50,896 nucleotides of DNA from contig CACZFF010000029.1 in assembly GCA_902780385.1 (NCBI GenBank), positions 1 through 50,896 on the forward strand. Direction: 5' to 3'. Of the stretch, positions 1-7,200 are shown piece by piece. Below the pieces are notes generated by a model. That model did not search any database. It saw only the letters and a program-made list of their open reading frames with translations, and was not told the origin of the DNA. The translations under genes and the position numbers were made by a program. Numbering within the stretch: position 1 is the stretch's first letter; every line of letters starts with the position of its first letter. Source of the DNA: an uncultured Lachnospiraceae bacterium. GTDB taxonomy: Bacteria; Bacillota; Clostridia; Lachnospirales; Lachnospiraceae.

Positions 1-1
1 C

Positions 2-370
2 GCAGCCAATGTCCTGACATTCTGCTACGCTCTGTCCGGTTTCATGGCAGCGATCGCAGGTATCGTCTCCGTCGGCCGTTCCGGCATCTGCAACGGCGCA
101 AACGCCATCCAGCCCTACGACACTGACGCCATCGCATCCTGCGTCATCGGCGGCGCATCCTTCATGGGCGGCAAAGGTACAATGTTCGGCACCATCATCG
201 GCGCTCTGGTCATCGCAACCCTGAGAAACGGCTTCACCCTTCTGTCCGTTGACTCCGCGGTCCAGAACATGGTCCTGGGTCTCGTTATCATCGGCGCTGT
301 ACTCCTCGACGTCACACGTGAGTCTATGGCAGCAAAAGCACGCCGCAAAGAAGCAGGCGCAAAGGCATAA
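2..370 (+). CDS. sugar ABC transporter permease, RbsC family (3' end only)
   Basis: This is the C-terminal part of an inner-membrane permease of the ribose/galactose (RbsC/MglC) ABC family; the 5' end lies outside the window. The reading frame is open from base 2. The visible 122 residues contain the family's conserved stretch, DAIASCVIGGASFMGGKG followed by GTIIGALVIATLRNG, and end in a basic cytoplasmic tail rich in Lys, Arg and Ala. In the family this region forms the last membrane segments and contacts the ATPase. Substrate cannot be told from this fragment. It should belong to an operon entering from the left, which a terminator closes about 85 bases after the stop codon. Confidence 0.88.
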   Translation, partial: AANVLTFCYALSGFMAAIAGIVSVGRSGICNGANAIQPYDTDAIASCVIGGASFMGGKGTMFGTIIGALVIATLRNGFTLLSVDSAVQNMVLGLVIIGAVLLDVTRESMAAKARRKEAGAKA

Positions 371-413
371 TACAAGGATTGCGAAGGAAAGAAGCAGGCG
401 CGAAAGCGTAATA
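347..413 (+). repeat. imperfect 26-nt duplication of the permease 3' end
   Basis: Bases 347-372 and 388-413 are near copies (AAAGAAGCAGGCGC followed by a similar A/G-rich stretch and TAATA). The first copy encodes the last residues KEAGAKA and the stop codon; the second lies just downstream and is untranslated. It looks like a small local duplication. Confidence 0.7.
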
Positions 414-454
414 TACGGACGCGCCATTTCCATAAGTCAGACGCAAAAGAAAAC

Positions 455-489
455 ACATGCGGCGGGGAGATTCCCTGCCGCATGTTTTG
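455..489 (+). terminator. Rho-independent terminator after ABC permease
   Basis: ACATGCGGC (455-463) pairs with GCCGCATGT (477-485), with further GGG/CCC pairing towards the loop, followed by a short T run. It sits between the permease and the next gene. Confidence 0.7.
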
Positions 490-552
490 AAAATACTGTT
501 TGCAGACCAACCATCCTTTTCAAAAATCAATTATTACAAGGAGGTTTGTACT

Positions 553-1434
553 ATGGCCGGAAACATCAACCTTGATTCAGCCGAATATAATGCATTTGGA
601 CCCTGGGCATATGAGATCAGTGAAAAACACCCTCTGCCCCGCCTGTTTGCTCCCTATTTTACAGCTGACGACAAAGCAGTTATAAAGATCAAGATCCCGA
701 GAGAGATCGAGCGCAGAAATGCAAAACCAGGTATGGATCTTTACGACTACGTGGTCGCATTGTACGAGGACAGGCTCCTTGTCCTGAAACGCGAGGACGG
801 CACAGTGCTGGAAAAACAGATTCCTCTGAAGGAGTTCAAGGGTGTCAGGATCTATCAGAACCTGCTCAAAGGCGGATATACGGTCTTTTCTGCCAGGGGT
901 TCCATCTCTTTCCCTTTCAACTCGGTTTCTCTCGACCTGTTCCACAAACTGACAAATCTGACGCTTGAGAGAGTGAAGAGCCGGAGCAGGGATGTATCAT
1001 CTCTTCCGGTAACAGAGACAGCGCCAGAGTCCATGCTGCTGATCAACATGCTGCACGATGCAGAGATGAGAATACCCGACATCCGCGTCGGCGCCGTGCA
1101 GAAGAGCGCGGACGTACACCGCAAGGGTGCCACCCAGAATATGATCGAGCGCATGCTCTGGAAGGAGATGAATCCGGAGGCTCTCCATCTTTACACAGAT
1201 CAGTATCTGATCGTTTTTGAGAACGGGGTCTTCCCCAACCACATCGGAATGCAGGAATTCGGATACACACAGACCATCATTCCCTTAGACCGGATCGACG
1301 GAATAGAAGTTGCTCATTCCGAAGAATACTCTCTGCTGGAAGAAAGCAGACTGACATTGGGGCAGGATCGGATCGCTTACCATTTCGAAATAGACAATGA
1401 AGAAGTTTCAGCATTTTATAATGCCCTGAAATGA
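553..1434 (+). CDS. hypothetical protein, 293 aa, possible PH-like domain
   Basis: Start at 553 is set by a strong AAGGAGG upstream (539-544); an in-frame open stretch from 457 overlaps the terminator and is not used. No signal peptide or membrane segment is visible, so it should be cytoplasmic. Residues about 45-100 (YDYVVALYEDRLLVLKRE and following, alternating beta-type strands with a GxT turn) have the look of a PH-like beta domain, and a second strand-rich part lies near the C-terminus (DRIDGIEVAHSEEYSLL). I do not recognise the family and give no function. It is probably monocistronic: a terminator lies in front and a hairpin repeat directly behind. Confidence 0.75.
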   Translation: MAGNINLDSAEYNAFGPWAYEISEKHPLPRLFAPYFTADDKAVIKIKIPREIERRNAKPGMDLYDYVVALYEDRLLVLKREDGTVLEKQIPLKEFKGVRIYQNLLKGGYTVFSARGSISFPFNSVSLDLFHKLTNLTLERVKSRSRDVSSLPVTETAPESMLLINMLHDAEMRIPDIRVGAVQKSADVHRKGATQNMIERMLWKEMNPEALHLYTDQYLIVFENGVFPNHIGMQEFGYTQTIIPLDRIDGIEVAHSEEYSLLEESRLTLGQDRIAYHFEIDNEEVSAFYNALK

Positions 1435-1447
1435 TTCAGAGAGAGGA

Positions 1448-1467
1448 GGGGACGGTTCTCTGTCTCC
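1448..1467 (+). repeat. dispersed 20-nt repeat (GGGGACGGTTCTCTGTCTCC family)
   Basis: Single half-site copy, GGGGACGGTTCTCTGTCTCC, 14 bases after a stop codon. Other copies: 2421-2447 (inverted), 27477-27544 and 39102-39159 (both as inverted pairs), with degenerate forms near 4580 and 38312. Confidence 0.85.
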
Positions 1468-1506
1468 TCATCCATAGATCCATAGACTCATAAGATATTT
1501 TTACCG

Positions 1507-1546
1507 GGGCTCGTTTTCTGCCGCCAAAAGCGGCAGAGAACGGGCC
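1507..1546. terminator. hairpin between convergent genes
   Basis: GGGCTCGTTTTCTGCCGC (1507-1524), loop CAAAA, GCGGCAGAGAACGGGCC (1530-1546): a 17-bp stem with G-U pairs, between a plus-strand gene and the minus-strand vapC-like gene. T runs are weak on both sides, so termination is likely but not certain. Confidence 0.6.
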
Positions 1547-1551
1547 TCCAT

Positions 1552-1956
1552 TTACACAAAAACAATGCATTTTTCCTGATAATACGGGAGCAGTGAATCA
1601 TGTGTTATAAAAGTCATATTCTCCGCTTTTGCCTGCGAAATCAGCATCCTGTCAAAAGGATCATGGTGCGGCGGAGCACCATCGGCTCTGGTGATCGTCT
1701 CTAAAGCAAATACATGTCTGTCCCGTATCTCGACGGGCAGAAAGCCGGCATCCTGGCAGAAACCGGAAAGATCCTTTCCTGTGAACTGCACATTGTCAGG
1801 ATGAATGGCATGTTTGATTGAAATCTCCAAGATGGATACAGAACTGTAGTAAACTACGTTACCCTCATCCAGGATCAGATCTCTCGCTTTTTCGGGAAGA
1901 CGAGGGTCATCATTAAGAGCCCAGATCAGTATGTGCGTATCCAAAAGAATATTCAC
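1552..1956 (-). CDS. vapC: PIN-domain toxin, VapC family
   Basis: A 134-residue PIN-domain protein, expected to be a Mg-dependent endoribonuclease toxin. The family's acidic residues are visible: Asp in LLDTHILIWAL near the N-terminus, Glu in SILEISIKH around residue 45, and the two Asp of HHDPFDRMLISQA around residue 97. Length is typical for VapC. Its start codon overlaps the last four bases of the upstream antitoxin gene, so the two are translationally coupled. The subfamily with the HxDPFDR motif usually pairs with Phd/YefM-type antitoxins, as here. The RNA target cannot be predicted. Confidence 0.93.
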   Translation of the reverse strand: MNILLDTHILIWALNDDPRLPEKARDLILDEGNVVYYSSVSILEISIKHAIHPDNVQFTGKDLSGFCQDAGFLPVEIRDRHVFALETITRADGAPPHHDPFDRMLISQAKAENMTFITHDSLLPYYQEKCIVFV

Positions 1957-2192
1957 ATTGTACCTCCAAACATTCCTGCAATCTCATCGTTATATTGATC
2001 CAGATCATCAGGGGACTTAAGTTTCCCTTTCGCCACACCGATTCGCTTTGATACGGGGACATCGTTATATAAGACCATCTTGACCACAGGTTTCCCGTAT
2101 CTGGCGATGATTATGCGCTCTTCTTTACCTGTTTCTATCAGCCTCACAAGGTTTGACAGGTTCGTTTTGGCCTCCAGTATATTTACCTGCAT
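1953..2192 (-). CDS. antitoxin, Phd/YefM family
   Basis: A 79-residue antitoxin. Start at 2192 (MQVNILEAKTNLSNLV) is chosen because GGAGGT lies 7 bases upstream; a longer open frame to 2210 has no such site. The N-terminus matches the Phd/YefM DNA-binding fold (an opening strand, then EAKTNLSNLVRLIETGKEE), and the acidic C-terminus (DDLDQYNDEIAGMF) is the part that normally wraps the toxin. It should bind and neutralise the PIN toxin encoded by the overlapping gene and repress the operon. The promoter should lie between 2200 and 2290; no convincing -35/-10 pair was picked out. Confidence 0.9.
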   Translation of the reverse strand: MQVNILEAKTNLSNLVRLIETGKEERIIIARYGKPVVKMVLYNDVPVSKRIGVAKGKLKSPDDLDQYNDEIAGMFGGTM

Positions 2193-2420
2193 ACTTACAC
2201 CTCCAAACACACTTGCATTTCGTAAAACAACATACCTGACAGAGAAATATACTTGTCCGTACTGTTATAAATATGGTCTGAACTGACTATGTTGGTCTTC
2301 TTGACTATATTATGGCAGGTTGAGATTAAATCTCAAGGATTACTCGCTGAATCCATATCTAATTCTTGTAATGTCCCGCTTTGCAATGTCATAATTGAAT
2401 AGAACTCCGCGAAAAAAGAA

Positions 2421-2447
2421 GGAGACAGAGAACCGTCCCCTGTCTCC
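2421..2447 (-). repeat. dispersed 20-nt repeat, inverted copy
   Basis: GGAGACAGAGAACCGTCCCC followed by TGTCTCC: the reverse complement of the copy at 1448-1467, extended as in the inverted pairs at 27.5 and 39.1 kb. It lies just before the radical SAM gene. Confidence 0.85.
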
Positions 2448-2478
2448 TCCTGTCTCCCCCACGTAAGGAATGACTGCT

Positions 2479-3363
2479 ATGCATTTTGTGGACGCAAAGG
2501 GAATACTCACCGGCAAAGGCGGGTATTACGGCATGAATATATACAGGGGCTGTTCCCATGGATGCATCTATTGCGACAGCAGGAGCAGGTGTTATCAGTT
2601 TACCCATCCTTTTGAGGATATTGAGGTCAAGCAGAATGCACCGGCACTCCTGGAAGCGGCTCTCAGATCCAAAAGAAGGAAATGCATGATCGGGACCGGC
2701 TCTATGTCCGATCCATACATGCACTGCGAAGAACAGCTCGGGCTGACCAGGAAATGCCTGGAGATCATCCTGCGCTATGGGTTCGGGGCAACGGTCATCA
2801 CGAAATCTGACAGGATCCTGCGGGATATTGACCTGCTTGAGGAAATCAATCGTGAGAGCAGATGTGTGGTCCAGATGACGCTCACGACCTTTGACGATGA
2901 TCTGTGCAGAATCCTGGAGCCGAATGTGTGTAACACGAAGCGGAGGATCGAGGTTCTGGAAGAGATGCAGAAGAGGGGCATTCCCACGGTGGTCTGGCTG
3001 ACCCCGGTTCTGCCCTTTATCAATGATACAGAGGAAAATATCAGGGCAATTCTGGATGAATGCATTCGAGTCAGCGTGAAGGGGATCATCTGCTTTGACG
3101 TGGGGCTGACACTGAGGGCCGGCGACAGAGAATACTATTATGCGGCATTGGACAGACATTTTCCGGGGCTGAAACAGAGGTATATAAGCACGTATGGAAA
3201 TGCCTATGAACTGCCTTCTCCCAATGCCGGGGAATTGATGAAGCTGTTTGTAAAAACCTGCCAGGAACACGGCATACTCTGCAGATGGGAGGATTGCTTT
3301 CAATTTCTGCAGGAATTCCCTGAAAAGTATGAGCAGATGGATTTCTTTGATATACTGGAATAA
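2479..3363 (+). CDS. SPL family radical SAM protein
   Basis: A 294-residue radical SAM enzyme. The [4Fe-4S] cysteine motif is RGCSHGCIYC near residue 25 (CxxxCxxC), preceded by GMNIYRGC, a pattern typical of the spore-photoproduct-lyase-like (SPL/Rv2578c) group. Downstream are GTGSMSDPYMHCEE, a SAM-binding region, and VVWLTPVLPFINDTEENI, both usual in this group. Start at 2479 rather than 2470 because AAGGA (2465-2469) has proper spacing only to the later ATG. Members cleave SAM with one electron; the substrate of this branch is not established, and true spore photoproduct lyase is only one member. Single gene, with repeat sequences on both sides. Confidence 0.9.
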   Translation: MHFVDAKGILTGKGGYYGMNIYRGCSHGCIYCDSRSRCYQFTHPFEDIEVKQNAPALLEAALRSKRRKCMIGTGSMSDPYMHCEEQLGLTRKCLEIILRYGFGATVITKSDRILRDIDLLEEINRESRCVVQMTLTTFDDDLCRILEPNVCNTKRRIEVLEEMQKRGIPTVVWLTPVLPFINDTEENIRAILDECIRVSVKGIICFDVGLTLRAGDREYYYAALDRHFPGLKQRYISTYGNAYELPSPNAGELMKLFVKTCQEHGILCRWEDCFQFLQEFPEKYEQMDFFDILE

Positions 3364-3381
3364 ATATTTTTAAAACTCACA

Positions 3382-3410
3382 ATGCCTGTGCACAGGAGTG
3401 CTCCGGCATG
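3382..3410 (+). repeat. small hairpin sharing the 'tail' of the 17-kb structured element
   Basis: ATGCC, TGT, GCAC, loop AGGA, GTGC, TCC, GGCAT. The stretch AGTGCTCCGGCATG (3397-3410) is identical to 17111-17124 in the three-hairpin element near 17 kb and is followed by a similar A-rich tail. It is probably a degenerate remnant of that family. Confidence 0.5.
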
Positions 3411-3463
3411 CTGAAAAGATAAAAAAGTAATGGATCCTGTTTTGAAAAGAAAGGAGAGACCAT

Positions 3464-3637
3464 ATGCAGACATGGTATTACGTGGTTGTGAATATTGACG
3501 GCGATTATGCCAATCTTCGCCGCACAGATATAGAATCAGATGACCTGAAACTGGTGGCCCGCGCCCTGCTGCCGGCCGGGATCAACGAGGGAAGCAAACT
3601 GAAATACGAGATGTTTCAGTACGAATTGATCGATTAA
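3464..3637 (+). CDS. small hypothetical protein, 57 aa
   Basis: A short gene with a strong AAGGAGAG at 3451-3458 and an ATG six bases later. The product begins MQTWYYVVVNIDGDYANL and ends FQYELID; it alternates beta-like and acidic stretches, has no signal peptide and no membrane segment. Codon use matches the neighbours. Gene-like spacing from the stop at 3637 to the exonuclease gene (113 bases) leaves open whether they are co-transcribed. Family and function are not recognised. Confidence 0.65.
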   Translation: MQTWYYVVVNIDGDYANLRRTDIESDDLKLVARALLPAGINEGSKLKYEMFQYELID

Positions 3638-3750
3638 CGGCAGCCTGGAATTTTCTCTCAGCGGGGAGAGATACCGCTTCTATAAGTTTATAAGCGACGG
3701 ATAAAGACCTGCAAATGAGAGATGAAGACATTAGGAAGAAGGAGAAAACC

Positions 3751-4578
3751 ATGCTCAAACTAATATCCTGGAATATAGATTCCCTGAATGCGGCGCTGAC
3801 TTCTGCGTCTCCCAGAGCGCAGCTGTCCAGAGACGTGCTGGATACCCTTAAAAATGAGGATGCCGATATCATTGCCATTCAGGAAACGAAACTTCCTGTG
3901 ACGGGACCGTCCAAAAAACATCTGGAAGCTCTGACAGAGTATTTTCCCGGCTATGCGGTCGAATGGGTCAGCTCGGAGCCGCCGGCGAGAAAGGGCTATG
4001 CGGGGACCATGATCCTTTACAAGGAGGATATGAAGGCGGAAAAAATCGTCCCCAGGATCGGAGCGCCCGATACAATGGATGATGAGGGCAGACTCCTCGT
4101 CCTGGAGACGGATGATTATTATTTTGTGAATGTCTATACACCCAATGCGGGCGACGGGCTCAAGAGACTGGGCGACCGCCAGGAATGGGATAAACGATAC
4201 GCGGACTATCTCGCGGAGCTGGATCAGAAAAAGCCCGTGATCGCCTGCGGCGACTTCAATGTGGCACATCAGGAGATCGATCTGGCCCATCCCGAAAGCA
4301 ATCACATGTCTGCCGGCTTCACAGATGAAGAGAGGGAGGGCTTTACCAACCTGCTGGGCAGGGGCTTTGTTGATACTTTCCGCTATATCCACGGAGATGT
4401 CAAAAGCGTCTATTCCTGGTGGGCACAGAGGATCAAGACCAGCAAGATCAATAACTCCGGATGGAGGATCGATTATTTCCTGGTCAGCGACCGGATCAAG
4501 GACAGGGTTAAAAAATCCGAGATGATCAGCTCGGGTTCCCGACAGGACCACACGCCGATCCTGCTGGAAATCGATTGA
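3751..4578 (+). CDS. exoA: exodeoxyribonuclease III (AP endonuclease)
   Basis: A 275-residue Mg-dependent DNA repair nuclease of the ExoIII/APE family, cutting at abasic sites and removing 3' blocking groups. Start at 3751 follows GAAGGAG at 3737-3743; residues MLKLISWNIDSL form the family's opening strand. Visible motifs in order: IQETKLP (metal-binding Glu), VYTPNAGDG, CGDFNVAHQEIDLAHP (catalytic Asp/Asn), GWRIDYFLVS, and RQDHTPILL with the C-terminal catalytic Asp-His. Length and motif order are typical of Gram-positive ExoA. It appears to be a single gene. Confidence 0.96.
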   Translation: MLKLISWNIDSLNAALTSASPRAQLSRDVLDTLKNEDADIIAIQETKLPVTGPSKKHLEALTEYFPGYAVEWVSSEPPARKGYAGTMILYKEDMKAEKIVPRIGAPDTMDDEGRLLVLETDDYYFVNVYTPNAGDGLKRLGDRQEWDKRYADYLAELDQKKPVIACGDFNVAHQEIDLAHPESNHMSAGFTDEEREGFTNLLGRGFVDTFRYIHGDVKSVYSWWAQRIKTSKINNSGWRIDYFLVSDRIKDRVKKSEMISSGSRQDHTPILLEID

Positions 4579-4622
4579 GGGACGGTCCTTTTGTTTCTGT
4601 CCCCCTGTTTTTTGTGCGATAA

Positions 4623-4667
4623 GCCGCCAAGCGCATCTCGTACTTGCACGAAGATGCATTTGGCGGC
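4623..4667. repeat. hairpin in the exoA-dipeptidase gap
   Basis: GCCGCCAA (4623-4630) pairs with TTGGCGGC (4660-4667), with inner GCATCT/AGATGC. It lies between convergent genes. A degenerate GGGACGG repeat half with T-rich flank (4578-4612) directly after exoA may act as its terminator. The rest of 4579-4721 shows nothing else. Confidence 0.55.
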
Positions 4668-4721
4668 CAACGGTCAATCAAGTAGGAGCATCCTGCTCGA
4701 TTCCATTTCGGGCACAGTTTT

Positions 4722-5690
4722 TTACAGGGTATCCCTGATTACGCGAAACGCGTTTTCAAAGGCAATCTTATCAATTTCCGAGGCGGTGAAATCCTTTTCC
4801 AATCCCTCCAGGAGCAGCTGTGTTCCGCCGCAGTCTCCCCACTCCATAGTGCTCTCCATGCCGTCGTAGTCGGAACCCATCGCAAGAGCGTCTATGCCGG
4901 CGACATTCCGCATGTAGACAAGCTGGCGGGAAATGTCCTCGATCGACGTGTACAGATCCTGCTCGTCCTTCATGGGACGGACAAAGCGCGTGTAATAATT
5001 GACGCCCACGACACCGCCGCTCTCCGCCAGGGCGCGGAGCTGGTCGTCTGTCAGGTTGCGGGAGACATCGCACAGGCTGCGGGCGCAGGAATGGGAGGCG
5101 ACAAAGGGTTTGCGGCTGTATTTTACGACATCCCAAAAACCGCCCTCACTCAGATGGGAGACGTCGACGATGATCCCGAGCTCGTTCATCCTCTCCACAG
5201 CTTCAATGCCGAAAGGTTTGAGCCCCAGAGCATGCAGTCCGGAATCAGGGCTGTTGGGAAAGCCCAGACTGTTTTCATAGTTCCAGGTGAGGGTTATCAT
5301 ACGGACACCCTTCCGGTAGTAGTCATCCAACATTTGAATGTTTCCGTGGAGCAGGACACCGTCCTCGACAGTGAGCATTGCGCTGATGCGGTTTTGCTTC
5401 ACGTTTTCTTCCAGGTCACGGACAGTGAAGACCTGCGAGATTTCGTCTGAATTTGCCTCTGTTTCTTCCAGAAAGCGCTCATAGGCGAGGTCAAAATAGG
5501 CCTCCGGCGTAGTATAGCCTTCCAGCCTTTCCGCAGCACTGCCCGTGGGAACAAAGATGGCAAAGCATTGCAGCCCCACATTCCCGGCTTTTAATTTCGC
5601 CAGGCTGATATGGGCGTCCTGCATCTCCGACAGCTTTTTTCCCATCCAGAAATGCATGATCGTATCACAGTGTAAATCAATTATTTTCAT
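4722..5690 (-). CDS. membrane dipeptidase-like protein (peptidase M19)
   Basis: A 322-residue zinc dipeptidase of the renal-dipeptidase (M19) family, expected to hydrolyse dipeptides. Metal ligands and signatures are visible in order: DLHCDT near the N-terminus (HxD), MLTVEDGVLLHG (bridging Glu region), IVDVSHLSEGGFWDV, ASHSCARSLCDVSRNLTD, and GSDYDGME. Start at 5690 (MKIIDLHCDT) is preferred to 5744, because the extra 18 residues are not family-like. No signal peptide, so probably cytoplasmic. The upstream region carries a set of degenerate short repeats. Single-gene transcription is likely. Confidence 0.93.
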   Translation of the reverse strand: MKIIDLHCDTIMHFWMGKKLSEMQDAHISLAKLKAGNVGLQCFAIFVPTGSAAERLEGYTTPEAYFDLAYERFLEETEANSDEISQVFTVRDLEENVKQNRISAMLTVEDGVLLHGNIQMLDDYYRKGVRMITLTWNYENSLGFPNSPDSGLHALGLKPFGIEAVERMNELGIIVDVSHLSEGGFWDVVKYSRKPFVASHSCARSLCDVSRNLTDDQLRALAESGGVVGVNYYTRFVRPMKDEQDLYTSIEDISRQLVYMRNVAGIDALAMGSDYDGMESTMEWGDCGGTQLLLEGLEKDFTASEIDKIAFENAFRVIRDTL

Positions 5691-5733
5691 AGTACCAGCC
5701 TTATAATCTTTTATATATTTGCGGCCATGGTCT

Positions 5734-5811
5734 TGTGACCGCAAAAATGTGCGACTGCAAAAATGTACGACCGCAAATAGGTGTGACCGTACAAATATGT
5801 GACCGCAAACA
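5734..5811. repeat. five degenerate short direct repeats upstream of the dipeptidase gene
   Basis: Units of 14-18 bases on the plus strand, each beginning TGTGACCGC or a close variant (TGTGCGACTGC, TGTACGACCGC, TGTGACCGT, TGTGACCGC) and ending in A-rich bases, follow each other from 5734 to 5811. They precede the minus-strand dipeptidase start and the plus-strand pseudogene at 5920. A protein-binding array is possible; no function is shown. Confidence 0.7.
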
Positions 5812-5919
5812 TGTATGGTGAAATCTGAATACGGTAATAGTATACTACGCTGTCCGTGTTTATGTTCATGTTTAAGTTAATGAAACAATTTAGTTATATG
5901 TCAGGAAAGGAGCGGAGTT

Positions 5920-6304
5920 ATGAAAAAGAACCCTCGAGAGCTATGGCTATGAGGTCTTCCTGCCTCAGCGTGACGGGTTTCTGGCTCCTGAACTGGAAGG
6001 AAAGACTGCAGAGGAAAAAACACAGATGATCTTCCAGAAGAACAGGGATGAGGTGCTCAAAGCAGATATCCTCTTCATGGTACTGGATGGCAGAATTCCC
6101 GACGAAGGCGCCTGCGTTGAACTTGGCATCGCCTATGCAAGCGGCAAAAGGTGTTACGGTATCAAGGGCGACGCCAGATCGGTTGAACTTGATATGGACA
6201 TCAATCCCATGATCACCGGGTGCTTCACCAAACTCTTTTATAACCTGGACAACGAAGAACTGCTCAAGTCCCTGGAGGAGTATTTAAAAGAGAATCAATT
6301 ATAA
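5920..6304 (+). pseudogene. nucleoside 2-deoxyribosyltransferase-like, 5' part deleted
   Basis: A good ribosome binding site (AAAGGAGC) and ATG at 5920 begin MKKNPRELWL and then stop. From about 5930 a different frame reads ESYGYEVFLPQRDG, then LDGRIPDEGACVELGIAYA and MITGCFTKLFYNL, the central and C-terminal parts of the nucleoside 2-deoxyribosyltransferase/NTD family (substrate loop and catalytic Glu region). The family's opening strand and about 20 residues (the nucleoside-binding loop, usually containing an AGPLF-type motif) are missing. So an internal deletion joined the start codon to the wrong frame. A shorter product could start at 6026 but would lack the active-site N-terminus. Confidence 0.8.
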
Positions 6305-6319
6305 GAAAAACAGATCTTC

Positions 6320-6348
6320 TTGCAAGCAGATCGCGGAAGATGTATAAT
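6320..6348 (+). promoter_or_regulatory. sigma-A type promoter of the DUF3990/XRE operon
   Basis: TTGCAA (6320-6325), 17-base spacer, TATAAT (6343-6348). Transcription would begin near 6355, inside the following inverted repeat. Confidence 0.75.
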
Positions 6349-6354
6349 CCAATA

Positions 6355-6376
6355 AACTACGTCTGTGGACGTAGTT
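6355..6376. promoter_or_regulatory. perfect inverted repeat at the operon start (operator or leader hairpin)
   Basis: AACTACGTC, loop TGTG, GACGTAGTT. The 9-bp arms begin about seven bases after the -10 box, where an autoregulating HTH antitoxin would bind; as RNA it would be a 5' leader hairpin. The downstream XRE protein is the obvious candidate binder (inference). Confidence 0.65.
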
Positions 6377-6413
6377 TTGGCGATGGCTTTTGTCTCAGGA
6401 AAGGCTGATACAG

Positions 6414-7181
6414 GTGAGAAAGATCTATCATGGTTCTGTGCAAATCATAGAGAAGCCACAGTACGGTGCCGGCAGGAAGGACAATGATTATGGCTTAGGG
6501 TTTTACTGCACAGAAGACATAGAACTTGCGAAAGAATGGGCGGCTTCGGATGAGCGCGGCGGTTTTGTAAATTGCTACGAAGTGGAAGAGGACGGAATGT
6601 TTTTTCTGAATCTTCAACAAATAGCAGAGAGAAATGCCGCTCTTGAGGAGAATCGGATTCTTCAGTCTGCTCCGAAAAGCAGGGAGCACTCCAATGAGGT
6701 ACAGTCTTTGCAGCGTTTGAAGGAAAATGGAATATTTTCTGCTGAAGAGCTTATAGTCCTGCGATGGATGGCCCTTCTTCTGGACAACAGGGCAATCAGG
6801 CTGGGAAGTCCGGTCGAGAGAAGAGGGATGGAATACCTGCTCTCATTTTTTCTTCCGGATATCTCGAAGTATGATTTCCTGATAGGATACAGGGCGGATG
6901 ATTCATATTTTTCATATGCACGCGCGTTTTTGAGCAATACATTGACGATCGGACAGCTGTCTGCAGCGATGCGCCTGGGAGATCTCGGGCTTCAATATGT
7001 GATAAGGAGTCAACGTATGTTTGACAGAATCCGCTTCCTTGAGGCGATTCCTGTAGATGGATGTGTTTATTTCCCGAGGAGGATGCAGAGAGACCAGGCT
7101 GCCAGACAAAAGTTCCGCAGGATGCTGGAGGAAGATGCAGAGAGAGGCAGGCATCTCAGTGATTTGATGAGGGGAAGATAG
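6414..7181 (+). CDS. DUF3990 protein, probable ADP-ribosyltransferase-fold toxin
   Basis: A 255-residue protein. A GTG start at 6414 is chosen because AGGAAAGG (6397-6404) is correctly spaced; a TTG at 6390 lacks a site. The first 75 residues (KIYHGSVQIIEKPQYG, then YGLGFYCTEDIELAKEWA and NCYEVEEDGMFFLNL) match DUF3990, a family related to ADP-ribosyltransferases with YHGS and GFYCT-type motifs. Residues 90-255 are helical and may include an extra domain. It is the first gene of a two-gene operon with an XRE-domain protein 19 bases downstream and a dedicated promoter, the layout of a toxin-antitoxin unit. The toxin role is inferred. Confidence 0.82.
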   Translation: MRKIYHGSVQIIEKPQYGAGRKDNDYGLGFYCTEDIELAKEWAASDERGGFVNCYEVEEDGMFFLNLQQIAERNAALEENRILQSAPKSREHSNEVQSLQRLKENGIFSAEELIVLRWMALLLDNRAIRLGSPVERRGMEYLLSFFLPDISKYDFLIGYRADDSYFSYARAFLSNTLTIGQLSAAMRLGDLGLQYVIRSQRMFDRIRFLEAIPVDGCVYFPRRMQRDQAARQKFRRMLEEDAERGRHLSDLMRGR

Positions 7182-7200
7182 AAGACCGGGAGATAGCTCA

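Noticed and set aside
2389-3303. Minus-strand open frame of 304 codons
   Set aside because: Shadow of the radical SAM gene; its end is merely the translated 20-nt repeat.
3760-4677. Minus-strand open frame of 305 codons
   Set aside because: Shadow of exonuclease III, whose motifs are unmistakable on the plus strand.
5734-5811. CRISPR-like or iteron array
   Set aside because: Units are too short and degenerate for CRISPR repeats, and no replication gene is near to support an origin.
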